From positions 62,001 to 126,000 of the forward strand of contig DEJE01000016.1 of the NCBI GenBank assembly GCA_002353205.1: 64,000 bases of DNA. The letters are read 5' to 3'. How positions within the stretch are numbered: the first letter of the stretch is position 1; each line of letters opens with the position of its first letter. The notes under the pieces were generated by a model, which did not search any database, was not told the origin of the DNA, and saw only the letters and a list, made by a program, of their open reading frames with translations. Source of the DNA: Prevotella sp. UBA2756 (lineage in GTDB: Bacteria > Bacteroidota > Bacteroidia > Bacteroidales > Bacteroidaceae). Shown one piece after another: positions 26,003-34,262 of this stretch. The position numbers and the translations under genes are program-made.

Positions 26003-26117
26003 AACTCTTAATTCTTCGCTCGAGCTCGCTCGCTTTCTTGCGCTCCGTAGGTGCTCAGGCGCTTCGCGGAGGTCTTGCAAAGAACTCTTAATTCTTAATT
26101 CTTAACTCTTAACTAAC
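26003..26117. repeat. Interrupted 7-bp tandem array between cobS and cobC
   Basis: Two units (AACTCTT, AATTCTT, 26003-26016), then a 66-bp GC-rich block with GCTCGAGCTCGCTCGC and CGCTTCGCG, then five more units (AACTCTT, AATTCTT, AATTCTT, AACTCTT, AACTAAC, 26083-26117) ending three bases before the cobC ATG. The unit is the same as in the array before the zinc ATPase. Confidence 0.82.
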
Positions 26118-26120
26118 AAC

Positions 26121-26654
26121 ATGGAAGTCTACACCATTCGACACACATCAGTTGGCGTTCCCCGCGGCACCTGCTACGGGTGGACCGACGTTCCTGTGGC
26201 CGATACCTTCGAGCAAGAGGCGGCCGCGACACGCAAGAACCTGGGCGACGTGCGTTTCGACCACGTCTTCTCATCACCGCTGACGCGTGCACGCAAGCTG
26301 GCGGCAGCCTGTGGCTACCCCACACCAACCCTCGACGACCGTCTGAAAGAGATGAACATGGGCGACTGGGAGAACCGTCTCTACGACGACATCGAGCGCG
26401 TAGACCCGGCCATCCGCAAGTGGTACGACGACTACATGAACCTGGCAGCTACCAACGGCGAGAGCTATCGCGACCTCTACCGCCGCGTGGCATCTTTCTT
26501 CGACGACCTGCGGCGCCAGCCCTACGAGCGTGTCGCCATCTTCGCCCACGGCGGAGTGCTCATCTGCGCCGGTGTCTACGCCGGTCTGTTCCCCGAGACC
26601 GACTGCTTCAGCCATCTCGTTCCCTACGGCGGCATTCAGCGGTTCACGCTATAG
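26121..26654 (+). CDS. cobC: Histidine phosphatase, probable alpha-ribazole phosphatase
   Basis: 177 residues of the phosphoglycerate mutase-like superfamily. The phosphohistidine motif is YTIRHTSVGVPRGTCYG (residues 4-20; RHT in place of RHG, as is frequent in CobC), the second arginine is in FSSPLTRARKLA, the acid residue in KEMNMGDWENR, and the second histidine in VAIFAHGGVL. Placement in the cob cluster supports removal of the 5'-phosphate from alpha-ribazole-5'-phosphate or adenosylcobalamin phosphate. A general phosphatase cannot be ruled out from sequence alone. Confidence 0.85.
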   Translation: MEVYTIRHTSVGVPRGTCYGWTDVPVADTFEQEAAATRKNLGDVRFDHVFSSPLTRARKLAAACGYPTPTLDDRLKEMNMGDWENRLYDDIERVDPAIRKWYDDYMNLAATNGESYRDLYRRVASFFDDLRRQPYERVAIFAHGGVLICAGVYAGLFPETDCFSHLVPYGGIQRFTL

Positions 26655-26666
26655 ACCGTTTGTTGT

Positions 26667-26716
26667 TTATCATTTAGCATTTGTCATTTATCATTCAAGA
26701 GCGAAGCTCCGCCATC
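26667..26716. repeat. 7-bp tandem array plus small hairpin before the hemolysin III gene
   Basis: Four 7-bp units (TTATCAT, TTAGCAT, TTGTCAT, TTATCAT; 26667-26694), then GAGCGAAGCTC, a small hairpin, and CGCC before ATG 26717. The array core CATTTGTCATTTATCATT recurs exactly at 59775-59792, again followed by a small hairpin. Confidence 0.8.
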
Positions 26717-27364
26717 ATGATCAAGTATACCAAGAAGGAAGAAATCATCAATTCGTCGAGCCACGGCGCTGGCATCCTGCTCGGCGTGGTCGTAGGCATC
26801 ATCTTTTTGGTATGGTGCTTCCGCGCCGGCGACGGCTGGGCGCGCACCGGCGTCATCCTCTACCTCTTCGGGATGCTCGCCTCCTACATCACCTCAACCC
26901 TCTACCACGCCCTGCCGCGCCGACTGAAGGCTAAGGAAGTGTTGCGCAAGTTCGACCATGCCGCCATCTACTGGCACATCGCAGGCAGTTATTCGCCCAT
27001 CACGCTCATCGCCATGCGCGACCACGGCGTGTGGGGATGGGTGCTCTTCTGCTTCGTATGGTTAGCGGCCATCGCCGGAACGGTGGTCAGCTTCATCAAA
27101 CTGAAGGAGCACAGCAACGTGGAGACCATCTGCTTCGTGGGCATGGGGCTGTCGATCCTCGTCGCCTTCAAGCCGTTGCTCGACTGTGTGAGCACCGCCG
27201 CCGTCATCTGGATCGTGGCCGAAGGGGTGTGCTACATCACGGGAGCCCTCTTCTACAGCCTCAACAAGCGCCGCTTCATGCACAGCGTGTTCCATTTCTT
27301 CGTCCTCGCTGGCTCCGTCTGCCACATCGTGGCCGTGTGGGACATCCTCATGCAGTATCTCTGA
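26717..27364 (+). CDS. Hemolysin III / PAQR-family membrane protein
   Basis: 215 residues with seven hydrophobic segments. The family motif is NSSSHGAGILLGVV (residues 10-23), with the conserved STLYHALP (near 62), FDHAAIYWHIAGSYSPI (near 80-96) and a C-terminal HSVFHFFVLAGSVCH. The conserved His residues (SxxxH and HxxxH) that bind zinc in PAQR receptors are present. Start at 26717 rather than 26681, as the upstream codons fall in the repeat element. Function in bacteria is unclear. It follows cobC with no obvious link. Confidence 0.87.
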   Translation: MIKYTKKEEIINSSSHGAGILLGVVVGIIFLVWCFRAGDGWARTGVILYLFGMLASYITSTLYHALPRRLKAKEVLRKFDHAAIYWHIAGSYSPITLIAMRDHGVWGWVLFCFVWLAAIAGTVVSFIKLKEHSNVETICFVGMGLSILVAFKPLLDCVSTAAVIWIVAEGVCYITGALFYSLNKRRFMHSVFHFFVLAGSVCHIVAVWDILMQYL

Positions 27365-27375
27365 TTCGTCTTTCC

Positions 27376-29412
27376 TCACTCTTTTCCACCGACGTGCAGC
27401 GCGCGCATGGCGTTGAGCACGGCCAGCACCGTCACGCCTACGTCGGCAAAGACGGCCATCCACATGGTGCCCAGGCCGAAAGCAGCCAGCACGAGCACAG
27501 CCACCTTGACGCCGATGGCGAACCAAACGTTCTGTCGCGCGATGGTCAGCGTGCGACGAGCCAGGCGGATGGCCAGCGCTATCTTGCTCGGTTTGTCGTC
27601 CATCAGCACCACGTCGGCGGCCTCGATGGCGGCATCGCTGCCCAGACCGCCCATGGCGATGCCCACGTCGGCACGCGCCAGCACAGGGGCATCGTTGATG
27701 CCGTCGCCCACAAAAGCCAGACAACCACCCTCTTCTTTTTCGCTCAACAACCGTTCCACATGCTCCACCTTGTCGGCGGGCAGCAGTTCGGCGTGCACTT
27801 CGGTCAGTCCTAACTGCCGGGCCACGTCCTGCCCCACTTCCTTGCGGTCGCCGGTGAGCATCACGGTGCGCTTCACGCCCAGTGCGTTCAGCTGTCGGAT
27901 GGCCTCGCCGCTGTCCTCCTTCACCTTGTCGTTGATGACGATATGTCCGGCATAGACGCCGTCGATGGCCACATGGATGATGGTTCCCACGTGCGTGCAG
28001 TCGTGCCATTGGGCACCGACGGCCTCCATCAGCTTCATGTTGCCCACACAGACGGTCTCATTGCCCACCTGCGCACGGATGCCCTGACCCGCTATTTCTT
28101 CCACGTTGCCCACATGGCAGCCGTCGGTGGCTTCCTCGGGGAACGCATTGCGCAGCGCGGCACCGATGGGATGGGTGGAGAAATGCTCCACGTGGGCGGC
28201 CAGATGGAGCAGGCGGCGCTCGTCGCAACTGTCGGGATGGACGGCCGTGACGGCAAACTGCCCTTCGGTGAGCGTGCCTGTCTTGTCGAAGACCACCGTC
28301 TTCACCTTCGCCAGCACGTCCATATAGTTCGACCCCTTGATGAGGATTCCCTTGCGCGAAGCTCCGCCGATACCTCCGAAGAACGTCAGCGGCACGCTGA
28401 TGACCAGCGCACAGGGGCACGAAACGACGAGGAACATCAGCGCACGGTAGAGCCAGTCGGCGAAGACCGCAGCGAAATGGCCCGAGAGGAGCGGCGGAAC
28501 GACGGCCAGGGCGATGGCGGCGAAGACCACGATGGGCGTGTAGACACGGGCGAAGCGGCTGATGAAGGTCTCGCTCTTCGACTTGTTCTCGCCCGCGCTC
28601 TCCACCAACCGGATGATCTTCGACACGGTGCTCTCGCCGAAACTCTTCGTGGTGCGCACCTTGACAACGCCCTGCAGGTTCACGCAGCCCGATACGACCT
28701 CGTCGCCCACACCGGCATCGCGCGGCATGCTTTCGCCCGTCAGCGCAATGGTGTTGAGCGATGTGGCGCCCTCGCTGACGATACCGTCGAGCGGAACGCG
28801 CTCGCCCGGACGGATGACGATGGTGGAACCCACTTCCACGGCGTCGGGCGCGACGTCTTTCACACCCTCTGTCGTCTCCACATGGGCCACGTCGGGACGG
28901 ATATCCATCAAGTGGGCGATGCTCTCGCGGCTCTTCCCCTCGGCGTAGCCCTCGAAGAGCTCGCCAATCTGGAAGAACAGCATCACGAAAACGGCCTCGG
29001 GAAACTCCGTCTCGGCTCCCGGCAGGAAACCGATGCACAGCGCACCGATGGTGGCGACCGACATCAGGAAGTGTTCGTTGAAGGCGTCGCCATGAGCAAT
29101 GCCCTCAGCAGCCTCGCGCAGCGTGCCGTGGCCGACGAGCAGATAGGGCACCAAGTAGACCAGCAGCAGTTGCCACGTGGCCAGCTGGCAGTTCTTCTCG
29201 ATGATGACGGCCGCGATGAGCAGCACGATGGTGACGCCAATCAGCGTCAGCTGCCCCTTCAGGTTGCCATGATGTTCATGATGATGTTCGTGATGATGCT
29301 CGTGGCAGTGGCAACCGTGCTCTTGATGAGCATGATGTTCGTGATGCTCATGATGCTCGTGGTGCTCATGTCCGCAGCACTCGTTCTGTCCGTGTTCGTG
29401 ATGATGTGTCAT
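27376..29412 (-). CDS. P1B-type heavy-metal ATPase with His-rich N-terminus (Zn/Cd/Pb type)
   Basis: 678 residues. Instead of a CxxC metal-binding domain, residues 1-49 hold about 25 histidines and four cysteines. Then come transmembrane helices, the TGES phosphatase motif (ALTGESMPRDAGVGD, near residue 218), the CPC permeation motif VVSCPCALVISVP (near 330), DKTGTLTEGQ (near 375), the HP motif FSTHPIGAAL (near 412) and GDGINDAPVLA (near 570). The region after the last helices lacks the Cu-type signatures; with the His tail, zinc export is likely. Two inverted repeats upstream may be metal-regulator sites. Confidence 0.88.
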   Translation of the reverse strand: MTHHHEHGQNECCGHEHHEHHEHHEHHAHQEHGCHCHEHHHEHHHEHHGNLKGQLTLIGVTIVLLIAAVIIEKNCQLATWQLLLVYLVPYLLVGHGTLREAAEGIAHGDAFNEHFLMSVATIGALCIGFLPGAETEFPEAVFVMLFFQIGELFEGYAEGKSRESIAHLMDIRPDVAHVETTEGVKDVAPDAVEVGSTIVIRPGERVPLDGIVSEGATSLNTIALTGESMPRDAGVGDEVVSGCVNLQGVVKVRTTKSFGESTVSKIIRLVESAGENKSKSETFISRFARVYTPIVVFAAIALAVVPPLLSGHFAAVFADWLYRALMFLVVSCPCALVISVPLTFFGGIGGASRKGILIKGSNYMDVLAKVKTVVFDKTGTLTEGQFAVTAVHPDSCDERRLLHLAAHVEHFSTHPIGAALRNAFPEEATDGCHVGNVEEIAGQGIRAQVGNETVCVGNMKLMEAVGAQWHDCTHVGTIIHVAIDGVYAGHIVINDKVKEDSGEAIRQLNALGVKRTVMLTGDRKEVGQDVARQLGLTEVHAELLPADKVEHVERLLSEKEEGGCLAFVGDGINDAPVLARADVGIAMGGLGSDAAIEAADVVLMDDKPSKIALAIRLARRTLTIARQNVWFAIGVKVAVLVLAAFGLGTMWMAVFADVGVTVLAVLNAMRALHVGGKE

Positions 29413-29425
29413 AATGCTATTTTTC

Positions 29426-29495
29426 TTAATTCTTAACTCTTAATTCTTAACTCTTAATTCTTAACTCTTAATTCTTAACTCTTAATTCTTAATTT
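29426..29495. repeat. 7-bp tandem array before the zinc-type ATPase gene
   Basis: Ten contiguous 7-bp units alternating TTAATTC and TTAACTC, 13 bp from the ATPase start codon (minus strand). The units match those before cobC, but in the opposite orientation relative to the gene. Confidence 0.92.
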
Positions 29496-29505
29496 CTCGA
29501 CGCTG

Positions 29506-29579
29506 CAAAGGTATGGTAAAACTATTGCAACCCAGTTGCAAGCGCCCCCAAAGTGTCGTTCTTTGCAACCCGATTGCAA
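29506..29579 (-). promoter_or_regulatory. Promoter box and two inverted repeats upstream of the zinc-type ATPase
   Basis: Minus-strand TACCTTTG (29506-29513) is a -7 box. Two 17-bp inverted repeats, TTGCAACCCAGTTGCAA (29525-29541) and TTGCAACCCGATTGCAA (29563-29579), have a 38-bp offset; the first covers the expected -33 region, which suits a repressor. The regulator is not in the window. Confidence 0.55.
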
Positions 29580-29702
29580 AAAAGGCAGCCTCCCCGACTG
29601 CCCCTCTCTGCTCCCCACAGGCAGTTTTCACGATGTCGACAAGCCCTTTTCTCTCCGCCAAAAGGCCATTCTGCGATGGCAACCTGGCTTCAACTGAGAA
29701 GC

Positions 29703-29790
29703 AAAACAAATTAAACTGCCCACGAAAACAATTTAAATTGCACAGCAATACAATTTAAACTGCCGACCAAAACAATTTAAATTGCACACC
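29703..29790. repeat. 22-bp AT-rich tandem repeat, locus 2
   Basis: Four contiguous 22-bp units starting at 29703, 29725, 29747 and 29769, for example AAAACAATTTAAATTGCACA. It is the reverse complement of the unit at 16406 and 42504. The remaining 29580-29969 shows no convincing gene. Confidence 0.88.
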
Positions 29791-29969
29791 AAAACAATCG
29801 CAATCGCAACACACCAGCACGCATCCGCCACCCTCATACCAGCGCGTCGGCAGGCGAAAACCGCAGGATCGGGAAAAGAGAAGCCACCGCATCGGCCACC
29901 GTATTGGTGAGGGAAAGAGAAAAAATCTTTCTCCATTCCTATACGTCACCGTTTTTTCTTCCCCATTTC

Positions 29970-30000
29970 TTTGCATATTCGATTATTTTTCGTATATTTG
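29970..30000 (+). promoter_or_regulatory. Promoter of the LRR gene leader
   Basis: TTTG (29970-29973) and TATATTTG (29993-30000) are exactly 19 bp apart. Transcription should begin near 30007, about 360 nt before the LRR gene start. Confidence 0.82.
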
Positions 30001-30006
30001 CAGCGA

Positions 30007-30369
30007 TTCTGTGAGGCCTTTAAAGGCCCACGGGTCATAATTTTGTTTGAATAGGACGTTTACGAACGTTATCTTCTATCGTCAGATCTCGCAAATCAAA
30101 GTACAAGAAGATGCGCAACCGAACGTCCGCGTTTGGGTTGATTATACCCTGACCTCGCCTTTGTTTATCAAGGTGAAGTCAATTCGTATAATAACTCACG
30201 ACGTGGGCTATCTCGAGTTGCTTATCCTTGTACAAGGCAATGCGAGAGCCCGACGGTGGGATAAGCGGACAGTAGAGACTCCCACGTCTTTCGCGTTTTA
30301 AGAACCGAGACTTTTTTCCGCCGACTCCGGGTGTCTATAGGCGAAAGGCAAACTGTAAACTCAAGAGAT
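30007..30369 (+). promoter_or_regulatory. Structured untranslated leader of the LRR gene (candidate riboregulator)
   Basis: About 360 nt of leader with many inverted repeats: the palindrome GGCCTTTAAAGGCC (30015-30028); ACGTT/AACGT (30056-30069); a two-part stem CAACC-AACG with CGTT-GGTTG (30116-30140); and a nested structure where GACGTGGG (30200-30207) pairs with CCCACGTC (30281-30288) around CTTATCC/GGATAAG (30221-30265) and the palindrome CCTTGTACAAGG. GTCT at 30286-30289, overlapping the outer stem, can instead pair with AGAC (30308-30311), which is followed by six T. An 84-codon frame crosses this region but has no family resemblance. Confidence 0.55.
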
Positions 30370-31788
30370 ATGACTAAAAGATTACTAACCGCCTTGTTCA
30401 TTTTGCTGACCAGCATCGGACAAGCATTAACACAAACCATCACATTGACGGAAGCCTATTTCCCGGATGCCAACTTCCGCGCGTATATTAGTGAAGTTAC
30501 GGGTGTGGCTGAAGGAGAAACGCTGAGCGAGGAAAAGCTGAAGTCTGTAACATGCATCAACGTCAGTGGATCTCCTTCTGCCAATGGTGGTATAACAAGC
30601 CTGAAGGGAGTGGAGCATCTCATCGCGCTGAAAACGTTGCATTGCGAATACAACCAACTGACGAGCCTTGACGTGTCGAGAAACACCACGCTGGCGGAGT
30701 TGTGGTGCAACAACAATCAATTGACAAGCCTTGACATGTCGAGGAACACTGCGCTGACATGTTTGTGTTGCGGTGATAATCAGTTGACGAGCCTTGACGT
30801 GTCGCATAACACCGCGCTGACATTGTTATCTTGCAACAACAATCAGCTGTCGAGCCTTGACGTGTCGAAGAACACCGAACTTCACCCATTGTCTTGCGCT
30901 GGCAATAAGCTGACGAGCCTTGACGTGTCGCATAACACTGCGCTGACAGAGTTGCATTGTTTTAACAATCAGCTGACAAGCCTTGACTTGTCGAAGAACA
31001 CCGATCTGACAGTTTTAGACTGTTACAACAATCAGCTGATGAGCCTTGATGTATCGCAAAACACCATGCTCAGATGGTTGTATTGCAACAGCAATAAGCT
31101 GACGAACCTTGACGTGTCGAGGAACACCGCGCTGACAGAGTTTTTTTGCCACACTAATCAGCTGGCGAGCCTTGACGTGTCGAACAACACCGCGCTGGTT
31201 TGGTTGGAATGCCACACCAATCAGCTAACGATACTTGACGTGTCGAAGAACACCGCACTGAAATGGTTGTGGTGCAACAACAATCAGTTGACAAGCCTTG
31301 ATGTGTCGAGGAACACTGCGCTGACAAGGTTGGAGTGCAACAGCAATCAACTGATGAGCCTTGATTTAAGCAAGTGTAAAAGTCTGTATACATTTGTGGG
31401 TGATCAATACAAATGTGTGGTTGCTTCTTCGATGGGCTCGAATCAATACAGTATCGACGTGCCAGCAGACTTCAACTTGTCGAAGGTATCTTCGTTTATT
31501 GTGAATTCTGTCAGCGTGACTCCCACCCTGTCGAACGGAAAACTGCTGTTCACTTCATCGTTCGTCCCGACTTCCGTTTCATACTTTTACAACACGGACA
31601 ACAGGAAGACCAGAAACATGGAGGTGACAATCACCATCACCGTGGAGTCGGGAATGCCTACTTCGCTGCACACCGTGGAAGCTGACGGCGATGATGACAC
31701 CTACTACAACCTGAGCGGACAGCGTGTCAACAAGCCTTCGCGCAGCGGCATTTACATACAGCGCGGCAAGAAGGTTGTGGTGAAATGA
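30370..31788 (+). CDS. Secreted leucine-rich-repeat surface protein (BspA/internalin-like)
   Basis: 472 residues. A signal peptide (1-22, ending GQALT-Q) is followed by an N-cap, then eleven 21-residue repeats of the type LTSLDVSKNTALTxLxCxNNQ (about residues 102-332) with a nearly invariant cysteine, a beta-sandwich-like region and the tail YYNLSGQRVNKPSRSGIYI...KKVVVK shared by many Prevotella surface proteins. The 63-bp DNA repeats are similar enough to recombine. Start ATG 30370 gives the signal peptide its usual length. It probably mediates binding at the cell surface; the ligand is unknown. The long structured leader is unusual. Confidence 0.83.
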   Translation: MTKRLLTALFILLTSIGQALTQTITLTEAYFPDANFRAYISEVTGVAEGETLSEEKLKSVTCINVSGSPSANGGITSLKGVEHLIALKTLHCEYNQLTSLDVSRNTTLAELWCNNNQLTSLDMSRNTALTCLCCGDNQLTSLDVSHNTALTLLSCNNNQLSSLDVSKNTELHPLSCAGNKLTSLDVSHNTALTELHCFNNQLTSLDLSKNTDLTVLDCYNNQLMSLDVSQNTMLRWLYCNSNKLTNLDVSRNTALTEFFCHTNQLASLDVSNNTALVWLECHTNQLTILDVSKNTALKWLWCNNNQLTSLDVSRNTALTRLECNSNQLMSLDLSKCKSLYTFVGDQYKCVVASSMGSNQYSIDVPADFNLSKVSSFIVNSVSVTPTLSNGKLLFTSSFVPTSVSYFYNTDNRKTRNMEVTITITVESGMPTSLHTVEADGDDDTYYNLSGQRVNKPSRSGIYIQRGKKVVVK

Positions 31789-31817
31789 CAGAGAAGATTG
31801 GTACCGAATGAAAAAAT

Positions 31818-31862
31818 AAGAAATCCCATTTGACGTGACAGCGTGAGTGGGATTTCTTGTTG
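31818..31862 (+). terminator. Terminator of the LRR gene
   Basis: AAGAAATCCCA (31818-31828) pairs with TGGGATTTCTT (31848-31858), preceded by an A run and followed by a short T-rich stretch; it could work in both directions. Confidence 0.82.
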
Positions 31863-32034
31863 ATATAGAAACCCCTGAGATATACGGAAGAATAATCTTC
31901 TCACCAGTGTTTTCCTGACTTCGTCAATGATTCACCCATATTTTTATATTTGTACCCAAATTATAATACAGAAGAAATGGAGCGTAAACTTATAAATAGA
32001 ATTCGCATTATGGACAGTTTAGTATAGTGACATC

Positions 32035-32464
32035 ATGGTGAAAAAAGTCTATTCGTTCTTTTAACGACCGTGAGGTACGCGCCGTTTGGGACGAAGAGCA
32101 CGACAAATGGTGGTTTTCGGCTACAGACATTGTGCGGGCCATCAATGACGAAGAGGATTATACCAAGTGTCGTAACTACTGGAAATATTTGAAGGGCAAA
32201 TTCCGCAAAGAGAGCATCGAACTGGTTAGTATCACTAACCACTTCAAATTTGAGGCTCCTGACGGCAAACAACGTAAGGCCGATGCGCTGGATGCGGAAG
32301 GTGTGCGGACATTGGCCACGCACTATCCCAACAATCGGGCTAATGCTTTTCTCAATTGGTTCACTTATAGCGACAACAGCATTGACGGGCAAAGCAAGAA
32401 GAAAGCATACACGCTGATAAAGAGTGGTTTGCTCGACAGTATGGAGCCAGGAACGGTGAGATAG
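32035..32464 (+). pseudogene. Broken BRO-N domain gene with the first residues of a Fic domain
   Basis: The frame encoding SFNDREVRAVWDEEHDKWWFSATDI and onward is a BRO-N domain (about 32047-32380). The tail SKKKAYTLIKSGLLDSMEPGTVR resembles the start of a Fic domain, as in BRO-Fic fusions, but stops at 32462. Upstream, ATG GTG at 32035 leads into a run of six A (32041-32046) that throws the frame off by one; with five A the start would be in frame. So the 5' end is frameshifted and the 3' end is missing. The A run might also allow slippage or phase variation. Confidence 0.65.
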
Positions 32465-32549
32465 CATGATGCCTATGTTATCCAAGCTTAAGATTTTAAT
32501 GATGGCAGTTTTTCTCGGGGAAAACGATGGCGGTTTCAGGAATTATTGC

Positions 32550-32772
32550 TAACTTTGCAGTGGAAAACATCTATTAGCCATTGAAAACGATGTGTGACAG
32601 CAAAGCAAAGATATCGCATAAGTTCCTCAACATCAAGGAGCTCGACCGCTTTTTGCTTCTTCTCTAACCGTCGCATAGCATGAAGCGACGAGCGGGACTG
32701 GCGCTTACCAGTCCGCACGTTCATGATATTTACTAACCCAACAATACCTTTTTTTATTCTACTGAAGCAATT
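32550..32772 (+). promoter_or_regulatory. tnaA upstream region: -7 box, leader hairpins and a 25-codon frame
   Basis: TAACTTTG at 32550-32557 suits a -7 box, without a clear -33 partner. The following 209-nt leader has a frame from ATG 32590 (MCDSKAKISHKFLNIKEL and so on, 25 codons, no tryptophan) and two hairpins: GTCGC/GCGAC near 32669-32690 and GGACTG/CAGTCC near 32695-32714. A TnaC-like leader peptide with a key tryptophan was not found. Confidence 0.35.
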
Positions 32773-34149
32773 ATGGAACTCCCATTTGCAGAATCTTGGA
32801 AAATCAAGATGATTGAACCCATGCGCAAGAGCACTCGCGCAGAGAGGGAACAGTGGCTCAAGGAAGCCCACTACAACGTATTTCAACTGAAGGCCGAGCA
32901 GGTGTATATCGACTGTCTGACCGACTCGGGGACGGGCGCTATGAGCGACCGCCAGTGGTCGGCGATGATGCTGGGCGACGAGAGCTACGCCGGTGCGACG
33001 TCGTTCTACAAGTTCGAGGCTGTGGTGCAGCGCATCTTCGGCTTCCGCTACGTCATCCCCACCCATCAGGGACGCGCCGCCGAGAACGTGCTCTTCTCCT
33101 ATTTGGTGAAAGAGGGCAACGTCATTCCCGGCAATGCACACTTCGACACGACGAAGGGACACATTGAGAGCCGGAAGGCCAAAGCTATCGACGTGACCAC
33201 CGACGAGGCCAAGGACACGCAGCTGGAGGTGCCTTTCAAGGGCAACGTGTCGCTGGAGAAACTGGAGCGCGTGCTCGTGGAGAACAAGGGCAACGTGCCC
33301 TTCATGGTGCTCACGGTGACGAACAACACCGTTGGCGGCCAGCCAGTGTCAATGAAGAACATCCGCGAGACCTGCGAGCTATGCCACCGCTACGGTGTTC
33401 CCGTCGTCATGGACTCGGCCCGCTTTGCCGAGAATGCCTATTTCATCAAGACGCGCGAGGAAGGCTACCGCGACAAGAGCATCAAGGAGATAGCCCGCGA
33501 GATGTACAGCTACGTGGATGCGATGACGATGTCGGCCAAGAAAGACGGCGTGGTGAACATGGGCGGCTTCATTGCCACCAACCGCGAGGACTGGTACGAG
33601 GGTGCGAAGCTCTTCTGCATCCCCTTTGAGGGATATATCACCTACGGCGGTATGAACGGGCGCGACCTGGAGGCGCTGGCCGTGGGGCTCGACGAGAACA
33701 CCGAGTATGACATGCTCCACACGCGCGTCCACCAGGTTCAATACCTGGCTTCGAAGCTCGACGAATACGGAATACCCTACCAGCGCCCCGTCGGAGGCCA
33801 TGCCATCTTCGTGGATGCCGACAAGGTGCTGTGCAACGTGCCGAAGGAGGAGTTTCCGGCTCAGACGCTCACATGCGAACTCTATCTGGAAGCTGGCATC
33901 CGAGGCTGCGAGATCGGCTACATCCTGGCCGACCGCGACCCCGTGACGCGCGAGAACCGCTTCGGAGGGCTCGACTTGCTGCGCCTCTGCATCGCCCGCC
34001 GCGTCTACACCGATAACCACATGAACGTCATTGCCGCCGCCCTGAAGAACGTCTACGACCGCCGCAACGAGATTACGCGCGGCGTGGCCATCGAATGGGA
34101 GGCTCCGCTGATGCGCCACTTCACCGTGCAGCTGCGTCGGCTCGGATAA
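32773..34149 (+). CDS. tnaA: Tryptophanase
   Basis: 458 residues, a PLP enzyme that cleaves tryptophan to indole, pyruvate and ammonia. The PLP lysine lies in TMSAKKDGVVNMGG (near residue 255); other matches are LLTDSGT-type IDCLTDSGTGAM (near 50), PTHQGRAAENV, VTNNTVGGQPVS and VVMDSARFAENAYFI. To separate it from tyrosine phenol-lyase: the position of the lyase's substrate-binding arginine (SMERG) is isoleucine here (GCEIGYIL), as in tryptophanases. A strong terminator follows. The organism should be indole-positive if the gene is expressed. Confidence 0.92.
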   Translation: MELPFAESWKIKMIEPMRKSTRAEREQWLKEAHYNVFQLKAEQVYIDCLTDSGTGAMSDRQWSAMMLGDESYAGATSFYKFEAVVQRIFGFRYVIPTHQGRAAENVLFSYLVKEGNVIPGNAHFDTTKGHIESRKAKAIDVTTDEAKDTQLEVPFKGNVSLEKLERVLVENKGNVPFMVLTVTNNTVGGQPVSMKNIRETCELCHRYGVPVVMDSARFAENAYFIKTREEGYRDKSIKEIAREMYSYVDAMTMSAKKDGVVNMGGFIATNREDWYEGAKLFCIPFEGYITYGGMNGRDLEALAVGLDENTEYDMLHTRVHQVQYLASKLDEYGIPYQRPVGGHAIFVDADKVLCNVPKEEFPAQTLTCELYLEAGIRGCEIGYILADRDPVTRENRFGGLDLLRLCIARRVYTDNHMNVIAAALKNVYDRRNEITRGVAIEWEAPLMRHFTVQLRRLG

Positions 34150-34190
34150 CAGATTCTGCTACCCTGAACCTCAAGGGGGCTGAAAACAGC

Positions 34191-34240
34191 AGTGCCGGAA
34201 TGCTTCGATGAAAGCATTCCGGCACTTGTATTCTTGCGTA
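34191..34240 (+). terminator. Terminator of tnaA
   Basis: AGTGCCGGAATGCTT (34191-34205) pairs perfectly with AAGCATTCCGGCACT (34212-34226), followed by a T-rich stretch. Confidence 0.9.
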
Positions 34241-34262
34241 AGCCCACTGGGAACGAGCGTCG

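Noticed and set aside
27376..29412. Copper-type assignment of the His-rich ATPase
   Set aside because: It lacks the Cu-type GMTCxxC domain and the Cu-type end segments, and the His-rich tail fits zinc.
30047..30301. 84-codon gene in the LRR leader
   Set aside because: No family match, no start signal at the right place, and the DNA is full of perfect inverted repeats better explained as RNA structure.
32773..34149. Tyrosine phenol-lyase
   Set aside because: The position of the lyase's substrate arginine is isoleucine, as in tryptophanases.
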